Shown piece after piece: positions 9,361 to 17,998 of a stretch of DNA of 64,000 nucleotides (position 1 is the first letter of the stretch; each line of letters begins with the position of its first letter). The notes under the pieces were generated by a model. The model ran no database searches, was not told the origin of the DNA, and saw only the letters and a program-made list of their open reading frames with translations. A program made the translations under genes and the position numbers. Source of the DNA: Paenibacillaceae bacterium (GTDB taxonomy: Bacteria > Bacillota > Bacilli > Paenibacillales > Paenibacillaceae). The DNA is taken from the NCBI GenBank assembly GCA_900766135.1, contig CAAFUF010000049.1, positions 54,940 to 118,939 of the forward strand, given 5' to 3'.

Positions 9361-9375
9361 ACGGTCAAAAATGTG

Positions 9376-9404
9376 TTGACTTTACAACGAACATAAAATA
9401 ACAT
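9376..9404 (+). promoter_or_regulatory. Promoter of the tetR-CPBP operon
   Basis: TTGACT (9376-9381) and TAACAT (9399-9404) are separated by 17 bp. This is a near-consensus sigma-A arrangement, placed directly upstream of the palindrome at 9406-9431. Confidence 0.55.
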
Positions 9405-9405
9405 A

Positions 9406-9431
9406 TGTAATATAACAAGCGTTATACAACA
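9406..9431. promoter_or_regulatory. Candidate autoregulatory TetR operator
   Basis: The core TATAAC-AAGC-GTTATA (9411-9426) is a perfect 6-bp inverted repeat. Outer TGT/ACA triplets extend it to a 26-bp imperfect palindrome. It sits between the -10 element and the ribosome-binding site of a TetR-family gene, the classical place for self-repression. Confidence 0.6.
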
Positions 9432-9450
9432 TAAGTGAGGAGGAAACCCT

Positions 9451-10032
9451 ATGCCCCCAAAGCCGAAGGTCACGCGGGAGATCGTATTGGATGCGGCGCT
9501 GGAGCTGTTGCGTGTAGAGGGGATGGATGCCGTCAATGCGCGAAACGTCGCGAAGAAGCTGGGCACCTCCACGCAGCCGATCTTTAGCCACTTCGCTTCG
9601 ATGGAGGAATTGAGAGAAGCGCTCTACGCCTATGCCGAGCATCTCTACAACACGGCGATGCTGACGGCGATGCAAGGCGGCGGGAACGGCTTCCTGGAGA
9701 TGGGTCTTGCTTATATCCGGTTTGCCCGGACGGAAAAGAAGTTATTCCAGCTTCTATTTATGTCCAACCGGCTGCAGCAGGAGAAGGTGGCCGAGATTGC
9801 CGGCTCCACCGAGGGCGACGACCAGGTGATTGCGATGATCGGAAGCATGACCGGCCTTTCGCCCGATCTGGCGCGCCGATTATATGCCGGGATCTGGTAC
9901 ACGACACACGGCATTGCCTCTTTGGTCGCAACGAATAGCAGCACGATGGACGACACGGAAGCACGAGACGCATTAGGCAATGTATTTAAAGGCTTGCTGG
10001 TTGTACTCAAAAAAGAAGGCGAGGAGCTTTAA
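9451..10032 (+). CDS. TetR/AcrR family transcriptional regulator
   Basis: The 193-residue protein has an N-terminal TetR helix-turn-helix (about residues 8-55; VNARNVAKKLGTSTQPIFSHF). The C-terminal domain resembles the WHG/TetR_C_13-type ligand domain, with FARTEKKLFQLLF. GTGAGGAGG lies upstream of the ATG. It is followed after 2 nt by a CPBP-family protease gene, so the two form an operon. A palindrome overlapping its promoter region suggests self-repression that also controls the protease. The inducer is unknown. Confidence 0.87.
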   Translation: MPPKPKVTREIVLDAALELLRVEGMDAVNARNVAKKLGTSTQPIFSHFASMEELREALYAYAEHLYNTAMLTAMQGGGNGFLEMGLAYIRFARTEKKLFQLLFMSNRLQQEKVAEIAGSTEGDDQVIAMIGSMTGLSPDLARRLYAGIWYTTHGIASLVATNSSTMDDTEARDALGNVFKGLLVVLKKEGEEL

Positions 10033-10034
10033 CC

Positions 10035-10778
10035 ATGTCCGAGAAATTTATCACCAAACATCCTTATGTCGCCGCCGTTATCGCGGCCCTGATCTGTACT
10101 TTTCTGACCGCTGTCGGCTCCGCGGCGAACCAAGTCGCCGAATTGGATGAAGTCCCGGCTTATCTCGTCATGACGGCGTCCGTGATTTTATCCGTTTTGG
10201 CGGGCCTGTGGTTGCTGCGCCGTTCCCGGATTTCGACCGAAGAGGTTGGCTTTCGCCGCCCTGCGTTCAGCAGCGTACGTTTCATTTGGCTATACGTGCC
10301 ATTGCTGCTAATAGAAGTGATTCCGTTAGTAGCCTATGGTCCCGACGCGTTTACCCGTTCGGGAGCTGAATACGCCGTGCTGGCTCTGTTTACCGTGGTG
10401 GTTGGCTTCAACGAGGAGCTCTATTTTCGAGGCTTGGCTTTCTCCTTCCTGTCACGAAGAAGCCGTAAACAGGCCGTGATCGGCTCGTCCGTAGTCTTTG
10501 GCGTGCTTCATGCCGCTAACGCCCTAAGCGGAACCAACCCTGCCGAGGTGCTGCTGCAGATTGTCTTTGCTTTTCTCGTCGGAATCGTGCTTGCACTCAT
10601 CGTCAGTATTACCCGTAGTCTTTGGATCGGAATCGTGTGGCATGCGGTCCATAATTTCCTCTCCTTCAGCACGGAGGTGGTCTTCGACCAAACGGCGTTG
10701 ATCGTGGTTTCGGCCCAGGTATTGATTTTGTTGATCTGCACGGTTGGTTTATGGAAACGCGGAACGGCAGCTGCCTGA
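10035..10778 (+). CDS. CPBP family intramembrane glutamic/metallo endopeptidase (CAAX/Abi type)
   Basis: The 247-residue integral membrane protein has about seven or eight hydrophobic helices. It has the family's conserved motifs in order: EExxxR (Glu127-Glu128 to Arg132, within NEELYFRGL), a His in VLHAAN (His159) and HxxxH-like residues in WHAVHN (His203, His206). These are the catalytic residues of the CAAX-protease/bacteriocin-immunity family. In bacteria members process prenylated-like or signal proteins or give bacteriocin self-immunity; the substrate here is unknown. It is co-transcribed with the TetR gene, so expression is probably induced by that regulator's ligand. Confidence 0.87.
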   Translation: MSEKFITKHPYVAAVIAALICTFLTAVGSAANQVAELDEVPAYLVMTASVILSVLAGLWLLRRSRISTEEVGFRRPAFSSVRFIWLYVPLLLIEVIPLVAYGPDAFTRSGAEYAVLALFTVVVGFNEELYFRGLAFSFLSRRSRKQAVIGSSVVFGVLHAANALSGTNPAEVLLQIVFAFLVGIVLALIVSITRSLWIGIVWHAVHNFLSFSTEVVFDQTALIVVSAQVLILLICTVGLWKRGTAAA

Positions 10779-10921
10779 TCAGAACGAAGGGCGGTCACCC
10801 CACCCTAGCCTAAAGTCTAGCTTCAAACACCACCTAAGACGGTTATATCACGCCTACACGGTAGTTATAATGGGTTTATAAACTTAGCGCGTGACTGATG
10901 AAGTTAAAGGAGTGTTTGAAT

Positions 10922-11704
10922 GTGAAGGCAGTAGAAGCGACGAATGTGGCGAAAGCGGGGAAGGTGAATTGGGTGTTATTTAATCCCAAAACCTATGCAA
11001 CGATGCTCTATTTGCTGTTATCTCTCCCGTTGGGAATTATCTATTTGACGTTAGCGATTACGGGGCTTGCCCTTTCCATTGCGTTGACTCCGGTATTTAT
11101 CGGGATCCCGATGTTTTTTGGAATGGCCAAGCTGTTGAATGGGATTGTGAGCTTTGAGCAAAGTCTGATTCGGCATATTTTGGGCTTGCCGGTTCCGCCT
11201 GCGGCGGTTCCGAACCATGCGCAAGCAGAGGCAGGGCAGAATTGGTTCATGCGTATGGTAAAGGGATTTGACGGGGGACTGTTCATTCGCAATCTGATGC
11301 TCGTCTTCCTCCGGTTTGTCACCGGCATTGTTTTCTTTGCGGTCATGATCACGGCCCTTGCCCTGGGAATCGGATTTATTGCCCTTCCGGTCGTGCATAT
11401 CATTCTGATGAATGAAATGAAGCTGGATATTTTGGAAAATACCTTGTTCACTTACTTCCATATCAACTGGACTTATAATCAGCAGTATCTGTTATACGTA
11501 GGCGTTGGGCTCTTCCTGTTCTGGGTCGCGCTTCGCGTCGTGAATGGGCTGATGCAGGTTCAGCGCAGAATGATGTATGTGGACGAGGCGTATCTGCAGC
11601 CGACGCCAGAGCCGGCCCCAACGCAATACCATGCGCCCGTTCAGCCGCAATATGAGGAGTACCTCGAAGAGCAGCCTGCGCAAGAGAAGTTGTGGCTGGC
11701 TTAA
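10922..11704 (+). CDS. Sensor-domain-containing membrane protein
   Basis: A GTG start at 10922 gives 260 residues. AAAGGAG (10906-10912) lies 9 nt before this GTG, whereas the in-frame ATG 24 nt earlier has no site, so GTG is preferred. The segment YLLLSLPLGIIYLTLAITG and a repeated hydrophobic block at about residues 120-210 match the PF13796-type putative sensor domain that usually precedes a histidine kinase. Here no kinase follows: the tail is proline-rich and hydrophilic (PTPEPAPTQY region). There are four to six membrane helices. A TATAAT box at 10866-10871 may be its -10 element. Function is unknown. Confidence 0.72.
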   Translation: MKAVEATNVAKAGKVNWVLFNPKTYATMLYLLLSLPLGIIYLTLAITGLALSIALTPVFIGIPMFFGMAKLLNGIVSFEQSLIRHILGLPVPPAAVPNHAQAEAGQNWFMRMVKGFDGGLFIRNLMLVFLRFVTGIVFFAVMITALALGIGFIALPVVHIILMNEMKLDILENTLFTYFHINWTYNQQYLLYVGVGLFLFWVALRVVNGLMQVQRRMMYVDEAYLQPTPEPAPTQYHAPVQPQYEEYLEEQPAQEKLWLA

Positions 11705-11758
11705 AAGAGAGCTTTAGGAGCTAATAATCAGACTGAGCAGATCAATATAACCGCCAAA

Positions 11759-11796
11759 CAAAATGAGTTCTGTCGCTCTGACAGAACTCATTTTTC
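11759..11796. terminator. Bidirectional terminator between convergent genes
   Basis: A perfect 12-bp stem (ATGAGTTCTGTC at 11763-11774 with its complement at 11780-11791) is flanked by A-run and T-run. It serves both the sensor-domain gene and the XRE gene. The TGA stop of the XRE gene lies inside the stem. Confidence 0.88.
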
Positions 11797-12612
11797 GATT
11801 ACACGCTGCAACCGCGCTGCCGTATCCGCTGAAGCGGTATAAATCATGATCTTCAGATCCGGTTGGGTCGGTGGTTGCAACGTCACATGGTCAAATTCCA
11901 TTTCTCCGATCCGCGGATCGTATCTCCGTTTGTGGCGAGCAGTCACGACCTGGACGTCATGCAGCGGCCATATCTCGCGAAATAGCGGGCTGCCCTGCAT
12001 CAATTCCTCAATCAGCGCCTTGAACCTCGCATCATGAGGGAAGTGCGCGTAATCCGCGCGAAATTGCGCAATCAAGACTTGTACCCCGGCTTCCCAATCC
12101 TTTATGTTTGACCCGATCTGGGCGTCCGTCAACAGATGTCTCATCCAGTTGAGTTTCTGCGTCCTTTGATTGACCAATGGTGGTAATCGGAAGACGAACT
12201 CGGCCGCCTTGTTCCACAGCAGCAAATCCCAACATCTTCCGAGCACGAATGCCGGATTCGGATCAAGAGCTAGGACCGTCCGTTCCACACCGACGTTTAT
12301 TTTTGGGTCCTCTACCTGATCCGGTTGTACCGGTCTTGCAAGAAGGTGAAGATGGCGGCGTTCATCCTCAGTCAATCGCAGCGCTTGGGCAATGCTATTG
12401 AGTACCTCCTCGGATGGATTGACATTTCTGCCTTGTTCCAAAGAGGTATACCACGATGTTCCGATATGGGCAAGTTGGGCTACTTCTTCCCTTCGAAGCC
12501 CCGGGGTCCGCCGTTGTCCATAGGAGGCTAACCCGACATCCGCTGGCTCCAAACGCTCTCGACGTGATCGCAAAAATTCACCTAACGACATTTTTGATAG
12601 AATGTCATCCAT
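11788..12612 (-). CDS. XRE-family regulator with MmyB-like ligand-binding domain
   Basis: The 274-residue protein has an N-terminal XRE helix-turn-helix (about residues 10-75; the segment RREEVAQLAHIGTSWYTSLE is highly typical). A C-terminal MmyB/MLTR-type PAS-like ligand-binding domain follows, with the usual NPAFVLGRCWDLLLWN motif. Family members commonly regulate a divergent oxidoreductase gene in response to a hydrophobic ligand. The neighbour, transcribed divergently 118 bp away, is an NAD-dependent epimerase/dehydratase, which fits this pattern. AAGGGGGA lies upstream of the ATG. Its 3' end runs into the shared terminator. Confidence 0.9.
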   Translation of the reverse strand: MDDILSKMSLGEFLRSRRERLEPADVGLASYGQRRTPGLRREEVAQLAHIGTSWYTSLEQGRNVNPSEEVLNSIAQALRLTEDERRHLHLLARPVQPDQVEDPKINVGVERTVLALDPNPAFVLGRCWDLLLWNKAAEFVFRLPPLVNQRTQKLNWMRHLLTDAQIGSNIKDWEAGVQVLIAQFRADYAHFPHDARFKALIEELMQGSPLFREIWPLHDVQVVTARHKRRYDPRIGEMEFDHVTLQPPTQPDLKIMIYTASADTAARLQRVIEK

Positions 12613-12676
12613 GTATGATTCCCCCTTAGCCTGACACTCCCAATCCTACGATCAACACAGGAAGGAAGCGGCTCGC

Positions 12677-12699
12677 ACACTCTATTATACTGCCAGTGT
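12677..12699. promoter_or_regulatory. Candidate operator/promoter between XRE regulator and epimerase
   Basis: ACACT (12677-12681) and AGTGT (12695-12699) form an inverted repeat around TATTATAC, which could be the -10 region of the epimerase gene. The position suits the XRE regulator; the half-sites are short. Confidence 0.3.
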
Positions 12700-12730
12700 A
12701 GCGTCTAAAAAAACTTGGGGGGATTGAAAC

Positions 12731-13573
12731 ATGAACTTTTTTGTCACCGGAGCCACAGGCAAAGTAGGAAGCCGCTTTGTTCCGCGTTTACTGCAACACG
12801 GTTACAACGTGAAGGTGCTGGTTAGGGACGCCGCCAAGGCGGAATGGCTGATTCAGCAGGGGGCTGAGGTCGTAGAAGGCGATCTTCTGCAGCCGGACAG
12901 CTATCTGGAGGCACTCCGGGGTACGGATGCTGTGGTTCACTTGGCAGCTCAGTTCCGCGGCGTAGACGAGAACACGACAAGAATAGCAAACATTGACGGC
13001 AGTGTAGCTTTAGCTCGTGCTGCCTTAAAGGCGGAGGTGCCACGGTTTGTATTCTCCAGCACGAATAACGTATACGGATCTGGGGGGCCTTCGAGACCGA
13101 AGCATGAAGATGACGAACCCCGGCCTGCCTTTGCTTATCCGCAAACGAAAGTCGAAGCCGAAGCGGCGCTGTTAAAGCTTCATCATGAGGAAGGTTTAGG
13201 ACTGCGGATCATACGGTTTCCCTTCGTTTATGGCGAGCGGGATCCTCATGTTGCGGAAGTGCTACCCCTCTTTTGTAACTGGAATCCGGCCAAACGAATC
13301 CATATGGCGCACCATGCCGATGTAAGCCAGGCGCTGATGCTCGCCACTTCAACAGAAGGGATAGACGGGCGAATCTACAATGTTGCCGACGATGCGCCGA
13401 TTTCCATTGCGGAACTGCTTCAGCTACATCGTTACGAAGTATCTCCAGAAGCGCAGCAGCAGGATTTTGACCCATGGGACATGGTCGTTGATACGATGCG
13501 GATCCGAGACGAATTGCATTATCGGCCGATATATCCGTCGTTCTATTCGGCAAGAGATGCAGGTGCCCTTTAA
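12731..13573 (+). CDS. NAD-dependent epimerase/dehydratase family protein
   Basis: The protein has 280 residues. It is an extended SDR: the GATGKVGS glycine motif is at residues 7-14, the SSTNNVYG segment follows, and the catalytic pair is in YPQTK. The C-terminus is shorter than in sugar-nucleotide epimerases, so it is probably an NAD(P)-dependent oxidoreductase of nucleotide-sugar-epimerase type with an unknown substrate. The start ATG follows a run of six G that serves as ribosome-binding site. It is divergent from the MmyB-like XRE regulator, the likely controller. The 119-bp stretch downstream holds only a weak hairpin (13653-13677) with no T-run. Confidence 0.85.
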   Translation: MNFFVTGATGKVGSRFVPRLLQHGYNVKVLVRDAAKAEWLIQQGAEVVEGDLLQPDSYLEALRGTDAVVHLAAQFRGVDENTTRIANIDGSVALARAALKAEVPRFVFSSTNNVYGSGGPSRPKHEDDEPRPAFAYPQTKVEAEAALLKLHHEEGLGLRIIRFPFVYGERDPHVAEVLPLFCNWNPAKRIHMAHHADVSQALMLATSTEGIDGRIYNVADDAPISIAELLQLHRYEVSPEAQQQDFDPWDMVVDTMRIRDELHYRPIYPSFYSARDAGAL

Positions 13574-13692
13574 TCAGCCCTCTTCACTGGTCAGCCTGTC
13601 CCCGGGCCTGCTTCTTGTAGCGCAAATCATTCATAGTCACTTGGATTTCCCGGTTTCCCTCCTGTTGAAGGGGAAACGATATATGGTACGAA

Positions 13693-14457
13693 TCAGGATT
13701 CAAAATCATATTTCAGGAGTTCGGACAGCTTCTGGCAGGAAGCTTGGAGAATGTCGATAAATATGGCCAACTCCTCGTCGCTAACGCGCGAGATTAAGGT
13801 GGAAATACTGATCGCCGCAAGCACCTTGCCCTTGCCTTTGAATATAGGTACCGCCGCACATTGAACCCCTTGCTCATTTTCTTGATGATCTATGGCGTAA
13901 CCCTGCTGCTGGATCTTCTCGATCTCCTTGCGCAGCACGGCTTCATTCGTTATGGTGCTGGCGGTTTGTTGCTGGTAAGGATAACCCTGCAAGAGGCGCG
14001 TCATTTCGTGCGGTTCTTGATAAGCTAACAGCACTTTTCCGATGGCGGTAGAGTGGAGGGGCAGTCTTCGGCCGATTCGAGAATATCGGATAATAGATTG
14101 TTCCCCATCCACTTTATCGATGTAAACCCCTTCTCGTCCGTCCAAGATCCCCAAGTGGACCGTTTGCCCCGTTTTCGCAGCCAAGTCAACCAGATATTGG
14201 TGTGCCGCCTTCCTGATATCGATATTGCTTATGACCAAATTCCCTCGCTCCGCCAGCTTCAAGCCCAATCTATATTTTCCGTTCTCTTGATTTTGATCGA
14301 TGTAGGCATATTCTTGCAGCGTTTTTAACAAGGAATGCACCGTACTCTTATGCAGCTCCATTCGCCCGCTAATTTCGGTGATTTTCAGTTCGGTTGTATG
14401 TTCATCAAATAAATCCAGAATCATTAGAGCTCGTTCTACCGATTGAATGATTGGCAT
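13693..14457 (-). CDS. IclR family transcriptional regulator of the xylonate operon
   Basis: The protein has 254 residues. The N-terminal winged helix (about residues 5-60) contains LKITEISGRMELHKSTVHSL, and the C-terminal IclR effector domain (about 75-250) includes RIGRRLPLHSTAIGKVLLAY. I chose the ATG at 14457 because an AAGGGGGG site lies about 7 nt before it; an earlier in-frame ATG at 14487 has none. It is divergent from the alcohol dehydrogenase/dehydratase/permease/aldolase operon. In E. coli the equivalent yag genes are controlled by the IclR-type XynR. The same role, repression relieved by xylonate or a breakdown product, is inferred here. Confidence 0.88.
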   Translation of the reverse strand: MPIIQSVERALMILDLFDEHTTELKITEISGRMELHKSTVHSLLKTLQEYAYIDQNQENGKYRLGLKLAERGNLVISNIDIRKAAHQYLVDLAAKTGQTVHLGILDGREGVYIDKVDGEQSIIRYSRIGRRLPLHSTAIGKVLLAYQEPHEMTRLLQGYPYQQQTASTITNEAVLRKEIEKIQQQGYAIDHQENEQGVQCAAVPIFKGKGKVLAAISISTLISRVSDEELAIFIDILQASCQKLSELLKYDFES

Positions 14458-14593
14458 GAAACAGCCCCCCCTTGTTTGATAATGCAAAACTACAACATAT
14501 TATATCAAATAACTCCTGATCGTGAGAAAGTGAATCGGCAATTCCATCACCTGATATGGGGCGCTTTGTAACGGAATCGACAAAATGTATCCG

Positions 14594-14621
14594 TTTTCCT
14601 GAAAAAAGGGTGTGCTATAAT
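14594..14621 (+). promoter_or_regulatory. Promoter of the xylonate operon (extended -10)
   Basis: TATAAT (14616-14621) is preceded by TGC, giving an extended -10 element. A weak -35 (TTTTCC, 14594-14599) lies 16 bp upstream. It is in the 322-bp divergent region between the IclR gene and the operon, which otherwise holds the operator below and an AT-rich leader. Confidence 0.55.
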
Positions 14622-14630
14622 CAAACCAAT

Positions 14631-14656
14631 AAAACTAGATAGTAAAACCTAGTTTT
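14631..14656. promoter_or_regulatory. Candidate IclR operator
   Basis: AAAACTAG (14631-14638) and CTAGTTTT (14649-14656) form a perfect 8-bp inverted repeat with 10 bp between. It lies about 10 bp after the -10 element of the operon promoter, where a bound repressor would block transcription. Confidence 0.55.
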
Positions 14657-14779
14657 ATAATATAAAACAAAATGTCGGCAGAAGGATCAAAGGGAGGTGG
14701 AGATGAAAACCGAGCCATCATGATAAATGATATGTGATTATTTTCACATAAACTTTATAATTGAGCCAAAGAGGGAGAG

Positions 14780-15970
14780 ATGAGCGTGTTAACGCCAAGA
14801 AAGTTTTACTGGCCGGCCATTAATCTTGTGGGCCCTGGAAGTGTCAAACTTGTCGGGGAAGAAATCGCCAAACTCAACTTGAAGAAAGCCCTTCTCGTAA
14901 CAGATAGGGTCTTGCGTGAGAACGGCGTCGTCAAGCAAATTACCGATGTGCTGGATCAGGAAGACATTATTTACAGTATCTTCGATGAAGTAAAGCCGAA
15001 TCCCAGCACGACCAACGTTCACGATGGTCTGGCCGTTTTCCAGAAGGAAGGATGCGACTTCATCATCACGGTCGGCGGCGGTTCGCCGCAGGATACCGGT
15101 TCGGGCATCGGCATTCTAGCGACGAATGGCGGAAATATTGCCGATTACGAAGGCGTGGGTAAATCCAGAAATAAGTCGGTACCGATTGTAGCGATTAGCA
15201 CGACGGCCGGTACGGCTGCAGAGGTCACCATCAATTATGTGATCACGGATGAAGCCCGCAAATTGAAAATGATTATGGTGGATCCCAACGCGCTGCCGGT
15301 CATCGCCGTCAACGATCCGGAGTTAATGATGAAGAAGCCTAAAGGGTTAACCGCTGCCACCGGCTTGGATGCCCTTACGCATGCGATCGAGGGATATACC
15401 GCCAAGGGAGCGTTTGAACTGACGGATGCCATAGCTTATAAATCGATTGAATTGATTGCCAAGTATTTGGAGCAAGCGGTCGAGCAGGGTTCGAATGTAG
15501 AAGCCCGATCGGGTATGGGCTGGGGTTCCTTTATTGCCGGTCTTTGCTACTCGAATGCGGGACTGGGAATTGTCCATAGCATGGCTCACCAGTTAGGCGG
15601 AGAGTACGATCTCCCGCACGGCGTAGCCAATGCGATGCTGCTCCCCTATGTAATGGAATTTAATATGGATGCCTGTCCCCATAAATTTGCGGATATTGCC
15701 CGGGCATTAGGCCGGGATACATCGGCTGCGGCAACCGTGGAAGAAGCGGCCGGGATGGCCGTCGATGAAGTCCGCCGCATTTCCAAAGCGGTGAACATCC
15801 CACCCCTTCGCGAATCGCCGTTCCGCGTGGAAGATGTAGAGAAGCTGGCCGAACAGGCGTTGAAGGATGCTTGTACGGGAGCCAATCCCAAGCCGGTTAC
15901 GAAGGAAGATTTGATCGCGATCTACATGAAGGCGTATGAAGCCGGGGCAAGTGCCGAAGCGGCTCAATAA
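14780..15970 (+). CDS. Iron-containing alcohol dehydrogenase (FucO-like), probable glycolaldehyde reductase
   Basis: The protein has 396 residues. The NAD-binding motif GGGSPQD is near residue 100. The four metal ligands of the group III family are all present with FucO-like spacing: Asp197, His201, His266 and His280 (in HSMAHQLGG and DLPHG). Family members interconvert aldehydes and alcohols with NAD(H). In this operon the dehydratase and aldolase should release glycolaldehyde, so reduction to ethylene glycol is the inferred role, as FucO does in the E. coli Dahms pathway. GAGGGAGAG precedes the ATG. It is the first gene of the operon, 15 nt before the dehydratase. Confidence 0.88.
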   Translation: MSVLTPRKFYWPAINLVGPGSVKLVGEEIAKLNLKKALLVTDRVLRENGVVKQITDVLDQEDIIYSIFDEVKPNPSTTNVHDGLAVFQKEGCDFIITVGGGSPQDTGSGIGILATNGGNIADYEGVGKSRNKSVPIVAISTTAGTAAEVTINYVITDEARKLKMIMVDPNALPVIAVNDPELMMKKPKGLTAATGLDALTHAIEGYTAKGAFELTDAIAYKSIELIAKYLEQAVEQGSNVEARSGMGWGSFIAGLCYSNAGLGIVHSMAHQLGGEYDLPHGVANAMLLPYVMEFNMDACPHKFADIARALGRDTSAAATVEEAAGMAVDEVRRISKAVNIPPLRESPFRVEDVEKLAEQALKDACTGANPKPVTKEDLIAIYMKAYEAGASAEAAQ

Positions 15971-15985
15971 CAAGGAGGGATTACG

Positions 15986-17962
15986 ATGTCGATCCATTCG
16001 ATTTTTGGTGATGAAAATAAAGCAATCTACGAGATACGAACCCATGCGGCGGGTCCCGAAGGTTCGCTGCCTTTGACTCCGGAGATGCTGCGGGAACGGC
16101 CGAGCGGCGATATTTTCGGCATGACGCTTGATGCCGGTATGGGCTGGGAGCCCTCCCGGCTGCTCGGCAAACAAGTCTTGATTCTTAGTACATTGGCGGG
16201 GATGCGTGACCCCGACGGAACCCCGATTGCACTTGGTTACCATACGGGCAACTTCGAATTGGGCATGCAAATCAGAGCCGCGGCGGAGGAAGTCAGCAAA
16301 TTAGGCGGCGTTCCTTATGCCTCCTATGTAAGCGACCCGTGCGATGGTCGTTCTCAAGGGACCTCCGGAATGTTCGACTCGCTGCCTTATCGAAACGATG
16401 CGGCTACGGTCATGCGGCGGTTAATCCGCTCCCTTCCGACGGGACGTGCCGTGATCGGGGTAGCTACTTGCGATAAAGGCTTGCCGGCCACCATGATTGC
16501 ACTCGCCTCGATGCATGATTTAGCCACTATTCTCATCCCGGGGGGCTCTACGCTTCCGGCTACCGTTGGGGAAGATGCGGGGAAGGTGCAGACTATCGGG
16601 GCGAGATTTGCAAACAACGAGCTTTCCTTGGAAGAGGCGGCAAGACTTGGTTGCGTAGCTTGTGCTTCCGCTGGAGGAGGGTGCCAATTCTTAGGGACGG
16701 CCGGCACTTCCCAGGTCGTCGTGGAAGCCTTGGGATTAGCGCTGCCTCACTCGGCTCTGGCGCCATCCGGAGAGCCCGTTTGGGAGGAGATCGCCAAGCA
16801 GTCGGCACGCGCCGTGTTGGAGTTGGAGAAGAAAGGCCTGACCACGAAAGATATCATTACGGATAAAGCCATTGAAAACGCCATGTTTGTGCATGCCGCA
16901 TTCGGCGGATCCACCAACTTGTTGCTGCATATTCCTGCCGTGGCCCACGCGGCGGGCTGCAAGGTGCCTTCCGTCGATGATTGGGAGAGAATCAACAAAC
17001 GAGTTCCTCGTCTGGTCAGCGTGTTGCCCAATGGACCGGTTAACCATCCTACGGTTCGAGCTTTTCTGGCCGGCGGCGTTCCCGAGGTCATGCTTCATCT
17101 CAGAAAATTGGGCCTGTTGCATGAAGATGTGCTTACCGTGACCGGGGAGACGTTGGGAGCAAATCTGGACTGGTGGGAGAAATCGGAACGGCGTGCGAAG
17201 TTTAGACAGCTGTTGAACGAACTGGACGGCGTGCATCCGGACGAGGTGATTATGAGCCCGGCTCAAGCGAAAGAACGCGGCTTAACCTCAACGGTGACGT
17301 TCCCCAAAGGGAACATCGCGCCGGAGGGTTCTGTCATCAAATCCACGTCCATCGATCCCGCTGTGGTTGATGAAGACGGCGTATATCGTCATACCGGGGT
17401 TGCCAAGGTCTTCATCTCGGAGAAGGAAGCAATCAAGGCGATCAAAACCGGGGGGATTCAAGCGGGCGACATCATGGTGGTCATGGGCGGAGGGCCCTTG
17501 GGAACCGGAATGGAAGAAACCTATCAATTAACTTCGGCCTTAAAGCACCTCTCTTATGGCAAGCACGTGTCCTTGATTACGGATGCGCGTTTCTCCGGGG
17601 TATCCACGGGAGCCTGTATTGGCCATGTCGGACCGGAGGCTTTGGCTGGGGGGCCTATCGGCAAATTGCGCGACGGCGATCTGATCGAAATCGTTGTGGA
17701 TCGCAACCATCTTGTTGGTTCTGCGAACTTCATCGGGACGCAAGATCATCGTTTGTCCATTGAAGAAGCAACGAGGGTGTTGGAAGAACGTGAAGTACAC
17801 CCGGATCTTAAACCGGAGTCCGGATTGCCGGATGACACGCGATTATGGGCAGCGCTTCAATATGTGAGCGGGGGGACGTGGCGCGGTTGCGTTTATGACG
17901 TCGACCGAATTATTGAAGTGCTAAATGCGGGCATGAAAGTCCTGAAACAAGAAGGAGAGTAA
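15986..17962 (+). CDS. yjhG: D-xylonate dehydratase, YjhG/YagF family (IlvD/Edd superfamily)
   Basis: At 658 residues this matches the long YjhG/YagF branch (about 655) rather than IlvD (about 560) or Edd (about 600). From memory of E. coli YagF, long stretches agree, for example around CDGRSQG, VIGVATCDKGLPATM, GGGCQFLGTAGTSQ and AAFGGSTNLLLHIPA. Three cysteines in SDPC, ATCDKG and GGGCQF (near residues 117, 161 and 232) are in the positions expected for the iron-sulfur cluster. The reaction is dehydration of D-xylonate to 2-keto-3-deoxy-D-xylonate. The neighbouring aldolase and alcohol dehydrogenase support this. A related aldonate as substrate cannot be excluded. Confidence 0.92.
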   Translation: MSIHSIFGDENKAIYEIRTHAAGPEGSLPLTPEMLRERPSGDIFGMTLDAGMGWEPSRLLGKQVLILSTLAGMRDPDGTPIALGYHTGNFELGMQIRAAAEEVSKLGGVPYASYVSDPCDGRSQGTSGMFDSLPYRNDAATVMRRLIRSLPTGRAVIGVATCDKGLPATMIALASMHDLATILIPGGSTLPATVGEDAGKVQTIGARFANNELSLEEAARLGCVACASAGGGCQFLGTAGTSQVVVEALGLALPHSALAPSGEPVWEEIAKQSARAVLELEKKGLTTKDIITDKAIENAMFVHAAFGGSTNLLLHIPAVAHAAGCKVPSVDDWERINKRVPRLVSVLPNGPVNHPTVRAFLAGGVPEVMLHLRKLGLLHEDVLTVTGETLGANLDWWEKSERRAKFRQLLNELDGVHPDEVIMSPAQAKERGLTSTVTFPKGNIAPEGSVIKSTSIDPAVVDEDGVYRHTGVAKVFISEKEAIKAIKTGGIQAGDIMVVMGGGPLGTGMEETYQLTSALKHLSYGKHVSLITDARFSGVSTGACIGHVGPEALAGGPIGKLRDGDLIEIVVDRNHLVGSANFIGTQDHRLSIEEATRVLEEREVHPDLKPESGLPDDTRLWAALQYVSGGTWRGCVYDVDRIIEVLNAGMKVLKQEGE

Positions 17963-17998
17963 CGGTAACCCACCTAATCAGCTGGAGGTTTGATCATT

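Noticed and set aside
13653..13677. Hairpin GTTTCCC/GGGAAAC considered as a terminator between the epimerase and IclR genes
   Set aside because: No T-run follows on either strand and the loop is long; too weak to call.
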